Shown in pieces: positions 15,772 through 24,137 of a DNA stretch of 25,658 nucleotides. Below the pieces are notes generated by a model. It was not told the origin of the DNA and did not search any database. It was given only the letters and a program-made list of their open reading frames with translations. This DNA comes from an uncultured Prevotella sp. (GTDB taxonomy: Bacteria > Bacteroidota > Bacteroidia > Bacteroidales > Bacteroidaceae), in NCBI GenBank assembly GCA_900772835.1, contig CAAGSA010000121.1, positions 1-25,658 on the forward strand. The letters run 5' to 3'. A program made the position numbers and the translations under genes. Each line of letters starts with the position of its first letter. Positions within the stretch are counted from its first letter, which is position 1.

Positions 15772-17691
15772 ATGAAGAAGACAGTGGTAGTGATGGGAAT
15801 GGCGTGCTCCGTGTGTGCCGCCAACGTGGAGCGGAAACTCGCCTCGCTGAAAGGCGTGGACAGTGCGTCGGTGTCGCTTGCCGGCAGAACGGTGCTGGTG
15901 GATTTCGACCCCTCCGCCATATCGCTGCAGGATATGAAGCGCGAGCTGAGCAGCATAGGATACGACATGGTGATAGAGCCCGACCGCAACGTGGAGCAGA
16001 TAGAGCGGCGGCAGTTCTCGCTGCTGCGGCGCAAGACCGTGCTCTCATGGCTCTTCGCCGCTGCCACGATGGCGGTGTCGATGGGGTGGACAGACATTGG
16101 CGGCACGCGCGGCTTCAGCAATCAGCTGTGCCTTATCCTCGCGCTGCTCAATATGGCATATTGCGGCAGGGAATTCTATGTGTCAGCATTCCGGCAGATG
16201 ATGCACCGTACGGCGAACATGGATTCGCTCGTGGCGTTGAGCACACTCGTGGCATTCCTCTTCAGCGCGTTCAACACCTTATGGGGCGAACAGGTGTGGG
16301 GAGCGCGCGGAATGGAGAGTCACACGTATTTTGATGCCTCGGTGATGATAATAACCTTCGTGCTCACGGGGCGATGCCTCGAAGAGAAGGCAAAAGACGG
16401 AGCCGCCTCCAGCATACGCCAGCTCATGGGCATGCAGCCCAGAACGGCGCGCATTGTGTCGGGCGATGCCCTCGGCGAGATGCCGATATCGGCAATAGGC
16501 TGTGGCGATGTTATCGAAGTGAGGGCAGGGGAGAAGATTCCGGTAGACGGCACCGTGACCGCTGCCGAGAGCTTTATGGACCCCGGTGCGGTATATGTGG
16601 ACGAGGCGATGATAAGCGGTGAACCGGCTCCCGTGGCGAAGCGCCCGGGCGACCGGGTGCTTGCAGGCACTGTGCCGAGCCAGGGCAAGCTGCGCATGAG
16701 GGCGCAGCAGGTGGGCGAACAGACGGCACTGGCGCAGATAATTCGTATGGTGCAGGAGGCGCAGGCATCAAAGGCCCCGGTGCAGAGGCTCGTGGACAAG
16801 GCTGCCCTCGTGTTCGTGCCCGTCATTGCCGGCATATCGCTGCTCACGTTCATACTGTGGACAGTGTTCGGCGGTGTGGGGGCGCTGCCGCAGGCAGTGA
16901 TGTCGGCAGTGTCGGTACTTGTCGTGGCGTGTCCGTGCGCTATGGGACTTGCCACTCCCACCGCCCTGATGGTAGGTATGGGCAAGGCGGCGCACCGCCA
17001 TATACTGATAAAGGATGCGGCGGTACTTGAAAAAATGCGCCGTGTGGATGCCTTGGTAATCGACAAGACGGGCACACTGACCGTGCCCTGCAGCGGCGTG
17101 GACTTCACTCGTGCAGATGCTCTGTCGCCCGAGGAGCGCGAAACGCTCAAGCCGAACGCCCGTGAGGCTGTGGACGCGCTGCGCGCCCGGGGCATCGAGG
17201 TGTATATGATGAGCGGCGACAAGGAGGAGGCTGCCGCCTACTGGGCCGGCAAGGCAGGTATCGCACACTGGCAGAGCAAGGCCACACCATCGGACAAGCA
17301 GGCACTCGTGGCGCGGCTGCAGCAGGAAGGCAGATGCGTGGCGATGGTGGGCGACGGCATAAACGACACACAGGCACTCGCTCTCGCCGATGTGGGCATA
17401 GCCATAGGCAAGGGGACCGACGTGGCAATCGATGCCGCACAGGTCACGCTCATGGGCGACGACCTCATGGCGCTGCCCGAGGCGTTCGCGCTGAGCCGCA
17501 GCACATGCCGCATGATATGGCAGAATCTGTTCTGGGCATTTGCCTACAATCTGCTCTGTGTGCCCATCGCGGCAGGGGCGCTGCGCGTGGCAGGCATCGG
17601 TTTCCAGATCACTCCCATGTGGGCAAGCTGCTTGATGGCGCTATCGAGCCTGAGCGTGGTGCTCAATTCGCTCAGATTGAAGATGAAATAA
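15772..17691 (+). CDS. copA: Cu+ P-type ATPase (CopA-like) lacking the nucleotide-binding domain
   Basis: The 639-residue inner-membrane protein is a P1B ATPase for metal export. It has an N-terminal HMA domain with GMACSVC (9-15), an actuator-domain ISGEP (281-285), the ion-channel CPC (387-389), the phosphorylation site DKTGTLT (431-437; Asp431), SGD (481-483) and the hinge GDGIND (527-532). TM7 Tyr592-Asn593 and TM8 MALSS (622-626) point to Cu+. Only about 44 residues separate DKTGT from SGD, where CopA enzymes normally have some 150-170. The whole N domain, with its SEHPLA and glycine-rich ATP-binding motifs, is missing without a frameshift. It may be inactive, may bind ATP otherwise, or may belong to a reduced subfamily. 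The gene is monocistronic between trmB and mrp with no adjacent copper regulator. Confidence 0.88.
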   Translation: MKKTVVVMGMACSVCAANVERKLASLKGVDSASVSLAGRTVLVDFDPSAISLQDMKRELSSIGYDMVIEPDRNVEQIERRQFSLLRRKTVLSWLFAAATMAVSMGWTDIGGTRGFSNQLCLILALLNMAYCGREFYVSAFRQMMHRTANMDSLVALSTLVAFLFSAFNTLWGEQVWGARGMESHTYFDASVMIITFVLTGRCLEEKAKDGAASSIRQLMGMQPRTARIVSGDALGEMPISAIGCGDVIEVRAGEKIPVDGTVTAAESFMDPGAVYVDEAMISGEPAPVAKRPGDRVLAGTVPSQGKLRMRAQQVGEQTALAQIIRMVQEAQASKAPVQRLVDKAALVFVPVIAGISLLTFILWTVFGGVGALPQAVMSAVSVLVVACPCAMGLATPTALMVGMGKAAHRHILIKDAAVLEKMRRVDALVIDKTGTLTVPCSGVDFTRADALSPEERETLKPNAREAVDALRARGIEVYMMSGDKEEAAAYWAGKAGIAHWQSKATPSDKQALVARLQQEGRCVAMVGDGINDTQALALADVGIAIGKGTDVAIDAAQVTLMGDDLMALPEAFALSRSTCRMIWQNLFWAFAYNLLCVPIAAGALRVAGIGFQITPMWASCLMALSSLSVVLNSLRLKMK

Positions 17692-17730
17692 GAAAGATGC
17701 AGGGCAGGGCAAGCGATATGCAGGAGATAT

Positions 17731-17762
17731 TTTGCAGGATGAATAAAAAAACGCTAACTTTG
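17731..17762 (+). promoter_or_regulatory. Promoter of mrp
   Basis: TTTG (17731-17734), 20 bp, TAACTTTG (17755-17762): a full consensus match. The predicted start leaves a leader of about 80 nt before the ATG at 17849 and excludes the longer ORF that begins at a GTG at 17765. Confidence 0.72.
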
Positions 17763-17848
17763 CAGTGAAACACTGCCGGGCTGGCATTCTTCGCACAGTT
17801 CCAGTCTGGCACAATGCTGAAATTATAAATCATAAAATCAAAATAGAA

Positions 17849-18973
17849 ATGACTCTATATCCGAAATTGATTATGGATGCGCTGCAGACAGTGACGTATC
17901 CCGGAACGAAGAAGAACCTCGTGGAGAGCGAGATGGTGGCAGACAATCTGCGCATCGACGGCAGCAAGGTGTCGTTCTCGCTCATCTTTCCGCGCGAAAC
18001 CGACCCCTTCCTCAAGTCCACCGTGAAGGCTGCCGAGGCTGCCATCCGCTACAATGTGAACAAGATGGAGGGTGAAGGCTGCGGCGAGGAGATGGAAATC
18101 GAGATTGGGCTTGAATACAAGTCTAAGCCACGCCCCGAGGTGGGCAAGCTGCTGCCCGAGGTGAAAAACGTAATTGCCGTGAGCAGCGGCAAGGGTGGAG
18201 TGGGCAAGAGCACCGTTTCTGCCAACCTCGCCATAGCGCTGGCACGGCTGGGCTACAAGGTGGGACTGCTCGACACCGACATATTCGGTCCGTCGATGCC
18301 AAAGATGTTCAACGTTGAGGATGCGCGCCCGTATGCCGTCGACGTGGACGGCAGGAAGCTCATCGAGCCGATTGAGCAGTATGGAGTGAAGCTGCTGAGC
18401 ATCGGATTCTTCGTGAATCCCGAGACGGCAACGCTGTGGCGCGGTGGTATGGCATCGAACGCGCTGAAGCAGCTCATCGCCGATGCCGACTGGGGCGAAC
18501 TGGACTATTTCATCCTCGACACGCCTCCAGGCACGAGCGACATACATCTCACGCTGTTGCAGACGCTCGCCATCACTGGTGCCGTTATCGTGAGCACGCC
18601 GCAGAACGTGGCGCTCGCCGATGCGCGCAAGGGTATCGATATGTATCAGAACGACAAGGTGAACGTGCCCATTCTGGGAATGGTGGAGAATATGGCGTGG
18701 TTCACGCCGGAAGAACTGCCCGAGAACAGGTATTACATATTCGGAAAGGAAGGATGCAGGAAGCTTGCCGAGGAACTGAGCATACCGTTGCTCGCACAAA
18801 TTCCGCTTGTGCAGGGCATCTGCGAGAGCGGCGACGAGGGTGTGCCTGCTGCCTGCCATCCCGAGACTATCACCGGACAGGCTTTCCTCAATCTCGCACA
18901 GGCTGTGGTGACGATGGTGAACCGTCGCAACCGAGAAAAGCCGAAGACGCAGATCGTGGAGACAAAGAACTGA
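17849..18973 (+). CDS. mrp: Mrp/NBP35 family P-loop ATPase (iron-sulfur carrier type)
   Basis: Mrp/ApbC proteins are cytoplasmic ATPases that carry or insert iron-sulfur clusters. The 374-residue protein has an N-terminal MIP18/DUF59-like region (about 1-75), the deviant Walker A GKGGVGKS (114-121), LLDTDIFGPSMPKMF (140-154) and DTPPGTSDIHL (224-234). Where E. coli ApbC has a cluster-binding CxxC, this protein has NMAWFTPEELPE with no cysteine pair, a form I associate with Bacteroidetes homologues. How it binds a cluster, if it does, is unclear. Start choice follows the upstream promoter. In Bacteroides I recall mrp lying next to trmB; here the copper ATPase sits between them (inference). The last codons form the first unit of a 22-bp-phased repeat that continues downstream. 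Confidence 0.93.
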   Translation: MTLYPKLIMDALQTVTYPGTKKNLVESEMVADNLRIDGSKVSFSLIFPRETDPFLKSTVKAAEAAIRYNVNKMEGEGCGEEMEIEIGLEYKSKPRPEVGKLLPEVKNVIAVSSGKGGVGKSTVSANLAIALARLGYKVGLLDTDIFGPSMPKMFNVEDARPYAVDVDGRKLIEPIEQYGVKLLSIGFFVNPETATLWRGGMASNALKQLIADADWGELDYFILDTPPGTSDIHLTLLQTLAITGAVIVSTPQNVALADARKGIDMYQNDKVNVPILGMVENMAWFTPEELPENRYYIFGKEGCRKLAEELSIPLLAQIPLVQGICESGDEGVPAACHPETITGQAFLNLAQAVVTMVNRRNREKPKTQIVETKN

Positions 18974-19104
18974 TTTCGTTGGAAGGAAGAACAGATTTCG
19001 TTGAGACAGAGAATGAATTTAGTCGGAACGAAGAACTTGTTCTGCTGAAACTGAGGATAAGCTTTGCTGAAACGAAGTGCCGGTCTCGGCTGAAACGATG
19101 TTCG
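18951..19104 (+). repeat. Degenerate 22-bp tandem array starting in the mrp 3' end (array 3)
   Basis: Units start at 18951 (last codons and stop of mrp), 18973, 18995, 19017, 19039, 19061 and 19083. Unit boundaries keep an exact 22-bp register up to the last unit, which is shifted by about one base. The derived consensus is near ATTTCGTTGAAACGAAGAAC; neighbouring units share about 10-17 of 22 bases. The consensus contains a dyad, TTCGTT-GA-AACGAA. The unit differs from the other two arrays in sequence but has the same length. Confidence 0.6.
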
Positions 19105-19119
19105 GTTTAATAAAAAAAT

Positions 19120-19152
19120 AATGCCCCGTTTAGGATTTCTAAGCGGGGCATT
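19120..19152 (-). terminator. Strong terminator of the leftward efflux operon, built on the 22-bp repeat core
   Basis: The arms 19120-19133 (AATGCCCCGTTTAG) and 19139-19152 (CTAAGCGGGGCATT) form a 14-bp stem with one G-U pair and a 5-nt loop. On the minus strand the stem is followed by ATTTTTTTA, so it best terminates the efflux operon, whose last stop lies 30 bp away. On the plus strand there is no T-run, but it may still block mrp read-through. The left arm is identical to the core of the array at 4174-4305. Confidence 0.85.
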
Positions 19153-19181
19153 GGTATTTCTATGCTGTTATATTGTCTCTG

Positions 19182-20387
19182 TCAATCACTAGTCTTCTTT
19201 CTCATTTCCGTCAGTTTATCCTTTATTGAGCGTCTTGCCTTGCCTATCTGGAAACGGTATACCTCGTGGGCTACGGCGAAATACACCACTGCCTGTATCC
19301 ACAGGGCACGGTATTCCGTTGCCACATCATTGAGCGTAGCGCCCATGGTGTTCATGCGCACGAAGCCGCGTATGCCGAAAGTGGAGGGGAAGAGCCATGC
19401 TACGCCCTGCCAGAATGTGGGGATGTTGTTCTGCGGCCACGACACGCCCGACATGAAGAGCAGCATCACCGACGAGAACACTACGAGCAGCATCACGTTC
19501 TCTCTGTAGCGCATCAGGCACGAAATCGTCATGCTGAAGAAGATGCACGACAGCAGGTATGGCAGCACGAAGAGTATCAGCTCCTTGCCGGAGGCAAGGC
19601 TGACAAAGTTGAATATATATGGCACGGCACACAGAAGATAGGCTGCCATCACGATATAGATGGTGAGATAGGCGAGGGCCTTGCCCCACACGATGCGCAT
19701 CACGCCGCGGTGGTGGCGGTCGATGGGCACGAGGAAGCCGTAGTTGTTGCGCTCCCTTGCCGTTCCTGCCGCCATTCCCACACCCAGCAGGAGCGTCTGC
19801 TGGATAATGAGCATCAGCACGCCGGGGATGATGAAGTTGCCGTAGCCGGCGGTGTTGTTGAACACGGGCACCTCCTCGAAGTCGAGCGGACGGGTGGCTA
19901 TCTCGTCCTCACGGCTGGTGCAGTTGCCCGACAGCTCTATCTGTATTTCACTGTTCAGCTTGTTCTGAATCGTGGTGCAGGTCTGGTATATCGCCTTGTA
20001 GGCAAGCATGATGCTCATGTCGCAGTATACGCCCACGTGGGTCTGCTCCATGCGGTTCAGCCGGGTCTGGAAGTCTTCGGGGAAATACACCACTCCGTAT
20101 GCCTCGCCCCTGCCCACGCGGTCTTTCGCCTCCTGCAGGTTGTTGCATTTCAGCGCCACCTTGGTGTCGGGTGATGCGTCGAGCATGCGGGTGAACTCGC
20201 GGCTCGTGTGGCTGTGCGACATGTCTACCACAGCCACGGGCACCTCTCTCGTCACCTCGTTGTTGTATATCCACGAATACAGCAGAGGATAGGCGAGGGG
20301 CACAATCACCATGAACATAAGCACTCCCTGGTCTTTCGCCACGTTTTTCAGTTCCCTTATGCAGATATAAAATAGGTCTCGTATCAT
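19182..20387 (-). CDS. ABC-2 type transporter permease (second of pair)
   Basis: This 401-residue inner-membrane permease has the ABC2_membrane_3 plan: one N-terminal TM helix (about residues 20-40), a large extracytoplasmic domain (about 45-180, containing VAVVDMSHSHTSREFTRML) and five to six TM helices (about 185-385). The loop SWPQNNIPTFWQGVAWLFPSTFG precedes the last helices, as in YbhS/YbhR-type exporters. The tail is strongly basic. It starts 10 bp after the stop of a homologous permease gene, so the two probably form a heterodimer. The cluster also encodes an HlyD adaptor and a TolC channel, pointing to efflux across both membranes. Substrate is unknown. Confidence 0.92.
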   Translation of the reverse strand: MIRDLFYICIRELKNVAKDQGVLMFMVIVPLAYPLLYSWIYNNEVTREVPVAVVDMSHSHTSREFTRMLDASPDTKVALKCNNLQEAKDRVGRGEAYGVVYFPEDFQTRLNRMEQTHVGVYCDMSIMLAYKAIYQTCTTIQNKLNSEIQIELSGNCTSREDEIATRPLDFEEVPVFNNTAGYGNFIIPGVLMLIIQQTLLLGVGMAAGTARERNNYGFLVPIDRHHRGVMRIVWGKALAYLTIYIVMAAYLLCAVPYIFNFVSLASGKELILFVLPYLLSCIFFSMTISCLMRYRENVMLLVVFSSVMLLFMSGVSWPQNNIPTFWQGVAWLFPSTFGIRGFVRMNTMGATLNDVATEYRALWIQAVVYFAVAHEVYRFQIGKARRSIKDKLTEMRKKTSD

Positions 20388-20397
20388 TTCTTCTTGT

Positions 20398-21561
20398 TTA
20401 TTCCAAATACTTGTATTCCCTCATCGCCTTCTTTATGTTGCCGGCAACGAGCAGCGGCAGCAGTGTGAAGGCAGTGAGCGCGGTGATGTTCATCCATACG
20501 TATGAGAGCGGGAAGCTGTTGAACACGCTGGTCTGGTAAATGCGGAAGTAGTGGCGCAGGGGGAACAGCTGTGCTATGGCTTCGAGCGGAGCGTCCATGG
20601 CGAACACGGGGAATGCCGTTCCCACGAGCGAGAAGCTGAGCACTGCCCACAGCGAGCACACGCTCATCGACATGCGCAGCGAAGGCATCAGTCCGAACAT
20701 AAATGCGCCGAAGCCCTGCGATGCGGTTACGGCGAGCAGTCCGAGCAGCAGTATGCTCCAGGTGCCTCCGGAGTGGGGGAATCCGAGTATGCCGTATACG
20801 TAGAACGAGTATACATAGAACATGGTGAGGAATATCAGCGTCTGCGGTATCAGTTTGCCGAGCAGCAACGTGAGGCTGTTGTTTCCTGATGCGGCGAGCA
20901 GTTTCCTTCCGCGCTCGAATTTGAGTTCCGTTCCGAACGAGTATGCCGTGATGAGAAAGATGAAGAGCATCATGCAGCCCGGCACGAGCATTGTGCTCAG
21001 ATAGTAGTTGTAGTTAGTCCATGGGTTCTCCACGGTGTGCACGTCGATGGCTATGGGCTGCAGGAATGCTGTTATCTGCTTCTGTGTGAATCCCTTGGCC
21101 TGCATCGTCTGCGAGCCCACGCTGGCTGAGCCGAGCATGGATATGGTCTTGAGGTCTTTGTAGAGCAGTGCTCCTGCCGTGAGCGACGTGTAGCTGTAGA
21201 AGAACGATATCTTGGGCTGGCGCGAGGAGAGCAGCTTGTCGGTGGTTCCTTTGGGGAAATACATGAATCCGTATATCTTGTTCTCCTGCATGGCGTGGCG
21301 TGCCTCGTCAACGCTGTTGTAGTATGCCGTCACGTCGGTGTTCTGGAATGCGTCCAGCCTGCGTGTCATGCTGCGCGTCGTGGGCGTGTTGTCGAGGTCC
21401 ACGATTCCTACGGGCATCTTGTTCGGCTGCCCTTGCTGCATGAGTGAGGTGAAGAACACCATCACCACGAGCGGCAGCACCACCATGCATATCAGGTATA
21501 CGGGGGTGGTGAAGATGATGCCGCATTCGCGTCGTGCCGTATTCAAAAAATCCTTTATCAT
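20398..21561 (-). CDS. ABC-2 type transporter permease (first of pair)
   Basis: The 387-residue permease has the same plan as its downstream neighbour: an N-terminal TM helix (about 20-40), an extracytoplasmic domain (about 45-185, with VGIVDLDNTPTTRSMTRRL) and a bundle of C-terminal TM helices. The matching VDxxxxxxSR-like start of the external domain shows the two genes are paralogues. It lies 50 bp downstream of the HlyD-family gene. ABC-2 permeases need an ATP-binding subunit, and none is encoded in this cluster, so it must be supplied from elsewhere if transport is ATP-driven. Confidence 0.92.
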   Translation of the reverse strand: MIKDFLNTARRECGIIFTTPVYLICMVVLPLVVMVFFTSLMQQGQPNKMPVGIVDLDNTPTTRSMTRRLDAFQNTDVTAYYNSVDEARHAMQENKIYGFMYFPKGTTDKLLSSRQPKISFFYSYTSLTAGALLYKDLKTISMLGSASVGSQTMQAKGFTQKQITAFLQPIAIDVHTVENPWTNYNYYLSTMLVPGCMMLFIFLITAYSFGTELKFERGRKLLAASGNNSLTLLLGKLIPQTLIFLTMFYVYSFYVYGILGFPHSGGTWSILLLGLLAVTASQGFGAFMFGLMPSLRMSMSVCSLWAVLSFSLVGTAFPVFAMDAPLEAIAQLFPLRHYFRIYQTSVFNSFPLSYVWMNITALTAFTLLPLLVAGNIKKAMREYKYLE

Positions 21562-21611
21562 ATATAATGAGGTAACTTCGTTCCCTCTCTCTTGGGAGGT
21601 AAGAGTGTTTT

Positions 21612-22595
21612 TTATTTCATCACCAGTGTCATTCCGGGGCGTAGTCCGTCGATCTTGGTCACGGGGCGTGCCTTCACCTCGAATGTCTTCAGGTCGTACT
21701 GTCCGTTACTCTTCGTCGCTTTCCATACGGCGTAGCTGCCCTGGTCTTTCACGTAGTACACCTTCATCTTCACATCCTTGTTGAATGCTGGCGAGAATGC
21801 GGTGAACTCCGAGCCTACCTTCAGTCCGTTGAGCTGGTCTTCGCGCACGTTGAACGTGCCCCAGAGGTCGCTCATTATCGATATGCTCATGATCGGGGAG
21901 CCTGTGCCCACCAGTTCGCCCACCTTGGGGTAAATGTCGCTCACTTCGCCTTCCACCTGTGCCACCTGCACGGTTTCGTTGATATAGGAGCTTACTTCCT
22001 GCACGGCGCCTTTTGCTCTGTTCACCTGGGCTGCCGCCGCCATGCGCTCTTCTTTGCGTGCGCCTTCTTTCGCCATGTCATACTGGCTCTTGGCTGCTTT
22101 TTCCTGGGCTTCGTATGCCTTGTATTGCGCGAAGGCTTCGTCTCTCTTCTGTGCGCTCATCACGCCTTCGTTGTAGAGCCGCTGCACGCGGTCGTATGTC
22201 TTCTTTGATATTTCCAGTCCTGCCTTGGCTTGCTGCCACACTTCGAAGGCTCCCTGTATCTGCTGTCGGCGCGCTCCGTTGTCTGCCATCTGCTTCATTG
22301 CCGATGCCGCATCCTCGGCGCTTAGCGCCTGGGCTTTCTTTGCTTCCACCTCGGGCGCGTCGAGGATGGCGAGCGTGTCGCCCACGTGTACGTAGTCGCC
22401 TTCCTTCACTCTCAGTTCCAGTATTCTTCCGGGTACCTTGCTCGATACTCTGTATTCCGACACTTCGATTTCTCCTTGTATTACGTCCTTGCTCTTGCCG
22501 AGCGTGAGGTATCCTATAAGTCCAGCCGTTGCCACTGCTGCCGTGAATCCGGCGATGGCGAGTATTATGCTGTTTTTCTGTGCTTTATTTTCCAT
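21612..22595 (-). CDS. HlyD/EmrA-type periplasmic adaptor protein
   Basis: The 327-residue membrane-fusion protein links an inner-membrane transporter to a TolC-type channel. It has a TM anchor (about residues 10-32), a lipoyl-like half (SSKVPGRILELRVKEGDYVHVGD, read as two stretches in 51-73), a long alpha-hairpin rich in Ala, Gln and Lys (about 85-200), and beta-barrel and membrane-proximal domains with VGELVGTGSPIMSI and GLRPGMTLVMK at the end. The gene lies between the TolC gene (90 bp upstream) and the two permeases, in the usual order of a tripartite efflux operon. Confidence 0.93.
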   Translation of the reverse strand: MENKAQKNSIILAIAGFTAAVATAGLIGYLTLGKSKDVIQGEIEVSEYRVSSKVPGRILELRVKEGDYVHVGDTLAILDAPEVEAKKAQALSAEDAASAMKQMADNGARRQQIQGAFEVWQQAKAGLEISKKTYDRVQRLYNEGVMSAQKRDEAFAQYKAYEAQEKAAKSQYDMAKEGARKEERMAAAAQVNRAKGAVQEVSSYINETVQVAQVEGEVSDIYPKVGELVGTGSPIMSISIMSDLWGTFNVREDQLNGLKVGSEFTAFSPAFNKDVKMKVYYVKDQGSYAVWKATKSNGQYDLKTFEVKARPVTKIDGLRPGMTLVMK

Positions 22596-22685
22596 ATATG
22601 TGTTTCTTTCTTTGCCTTGCGGGTTGGGGAATCCGTTCGGCTTTGTGTAATTCTATGTTCTGAAATGCTTTTTTGTCTTGATGCT

Positions 22686-24086
22686 TTAATTCAGAATTCC
22701 CAGTGCCTTCTTCAGGTCGGTCTGCGAAATCTTCACGTCCACTTCGGCGTCTATCTTCTGCGACTGTGCCTGCATCCATGCTGTCTGGGCTGTCATCACG
22801 TCGGTGGTCTGCAGCACTCCCTCTTTGAATCCGATGTTTGCGCAGCGCAGGTTCTCTTCTGCCTTCTCCACGTTTTTCTTCGCCATGTCCAACTTCTTGT
22901 AGGCTTCGTTCAGTTTGAAGGTGCTCTGGTTGACCTGCAGGTCGAGCTTTTCGCGCGTGTCGTCCATCTCAAGTCGCGCAATCGTGGTGGCTGCCTTGGT
23001 GGCACGCACCTTGTAGACGCCTTCAAACCAGTTCCATACGGGCACTCGCACCATCACTCCCACGTTCCACATACCGGCGAACTTCTTGTTGAATCCGTCG
23101 AACATGCTGGGGTTTGTCATCAGGTAGCCTCCGGTGAGCAGCACCTGCGGCAGGTAGGCAGCCCTCGTGAGCTTGGTGGTCTGGCGTGTCAGCTCAACGG
23201 CATTCTGTAGCAGTCGCATTTCCGGCCGCTGTTCTATTGCTGTTTCAGTGTCGGCTACGGCAACGTCTGCTTCCGTGTCGATGCTCTCCTTGCTCTCGTC
23301 GGCAAGCGTTATCTGTGATGTGGCTGGCATTCCGCATAGCTGGCAGAGCAGCATTTTGGCTAGCGAGAGTCCGTCCTCAACCTGTGTCACCTGCATCTCT
23401 GCCTCGTTCACCTTTACGCTCACCTTCAGTCCGTCGGCACGTGTTGCCACGCCTTCGTCTATCATTTTCTGCACGTCGCTGTCCAGTTTCTTTACCAGCT
23501 GCAGATAGCTGTCGGCAAGCTTCTGCTTGTGGCGGAGCGATACCACCGTCCAATAGGTCTTGTCGATGCCGTGTAGCGTTGTCTGCATGGCTGCTTCTTC
23601 GTTGTTCGCCGCCATCATCTCGTTAATGTCGGCAATCTTGTTTGCCGCTATGATTGCGCCGCCCATGTATACGGGTTGGGTTACCATGGCCGATACGGTG
23701 TAAATGTTTCTTGTGTCTGTGCGTAAGGCGCTCTTCAAGTTCTCCCCGATTTGGTTCATGGCTCCCGTAATCTGGGGATTGTCGATACCGAACATCCCAC
23801 CGGCAATCGTACCGATGCTGCTTAGCATCTGCTTCTGCTCGTTGTTGAGAATCGAAATCTCACGGCTTGTGTATGTGTATCCTCCCACGGCATCAAGATG
23901 GGGCAGGTATTTCGTGCGTGCCACCTTGCGCAGCTGCTTTGCCATGTCGCGCTGCACCTTGGCCGCTGTCAGCGTCTTGTTGTTGCCCAAGGCCATCGCC
24001 CGGCAACTGTCAAGGGTCAGCGTCTGTTGTGCAGCCGCCGGCATTGCCGCCGCCATAACAAGGATTGCTGAAAGTAATTTGTTCAT
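22686..24086 (-). CDS. TolC-family outer membrane efflux channel
   Basis: The 466-residue protein starts with a signal peptide (MNKLLSAILVMAAAMPAAA) and carries two outer-membrane efflux protein repeats, each with long helices and a TM hairpin. Visible hallmarks are LDSCRAMALGNNKTL near the N-terminus, TREISILNNEQK, and the second-repeat counterparts IEQRPEMRLLQNAVEL and VRVPVWNWFEG. It should form a trimeric channel through the outer membrane for the adaptor and permeases encoded after it. A GTG directly precedes the ATG. AAGGAG lies 5 nt before the ATG at 24086, good spacing for that codon and too close for the GTG. It follows the coiled-coil protein gene after about 50 bp. Confidence 0.94.
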   Translation of the reverse strand: MNKLLSAILVMAAAMPAAAQQTLTLDSCRAMALGNNKTLTAAKVQRDMAKQLRKVARTKYLPHLDAVGGYTYTSREISILNNEQKQMLSSIGTIAGGMFGIDNPQITGAMNQIGENLKSALRTDTRNIYTVSAMVTQPVYMGGAIIAANKIADINEMMAANNEEAAMQTTLHGIDKTYWTVVSLRHKQKLADSYLQLVKKLDSDVQKMIDEGVATRADGLKVSVKVNEAEMQVTQVEDGLSLAKMLLCQLCGMPATSQITLADESKESIDTEADVAVADTETAIEQRPEMRLLQNAVELTRQTTKLTRAAYLPQVLLTGGYLMTNPSMFDGFNKKFAGMWNVGVMVRVPVWNWFEGVYKVRATKAATTIARLEMDDTREKLDLQVNQSTFKLNEAYKKLDMAKKNVEKAEENLRCANIGFKEGVLQTTDVMTAQTAWMQAQSQKIDAEVDVKISQTDLKKALGILN

Positions 24087-24137
24087 CACTTCTCCTTTTT
24101 TCTGTTTTGTCTTTTGTGGAATTTTAGATGCTTTCGT

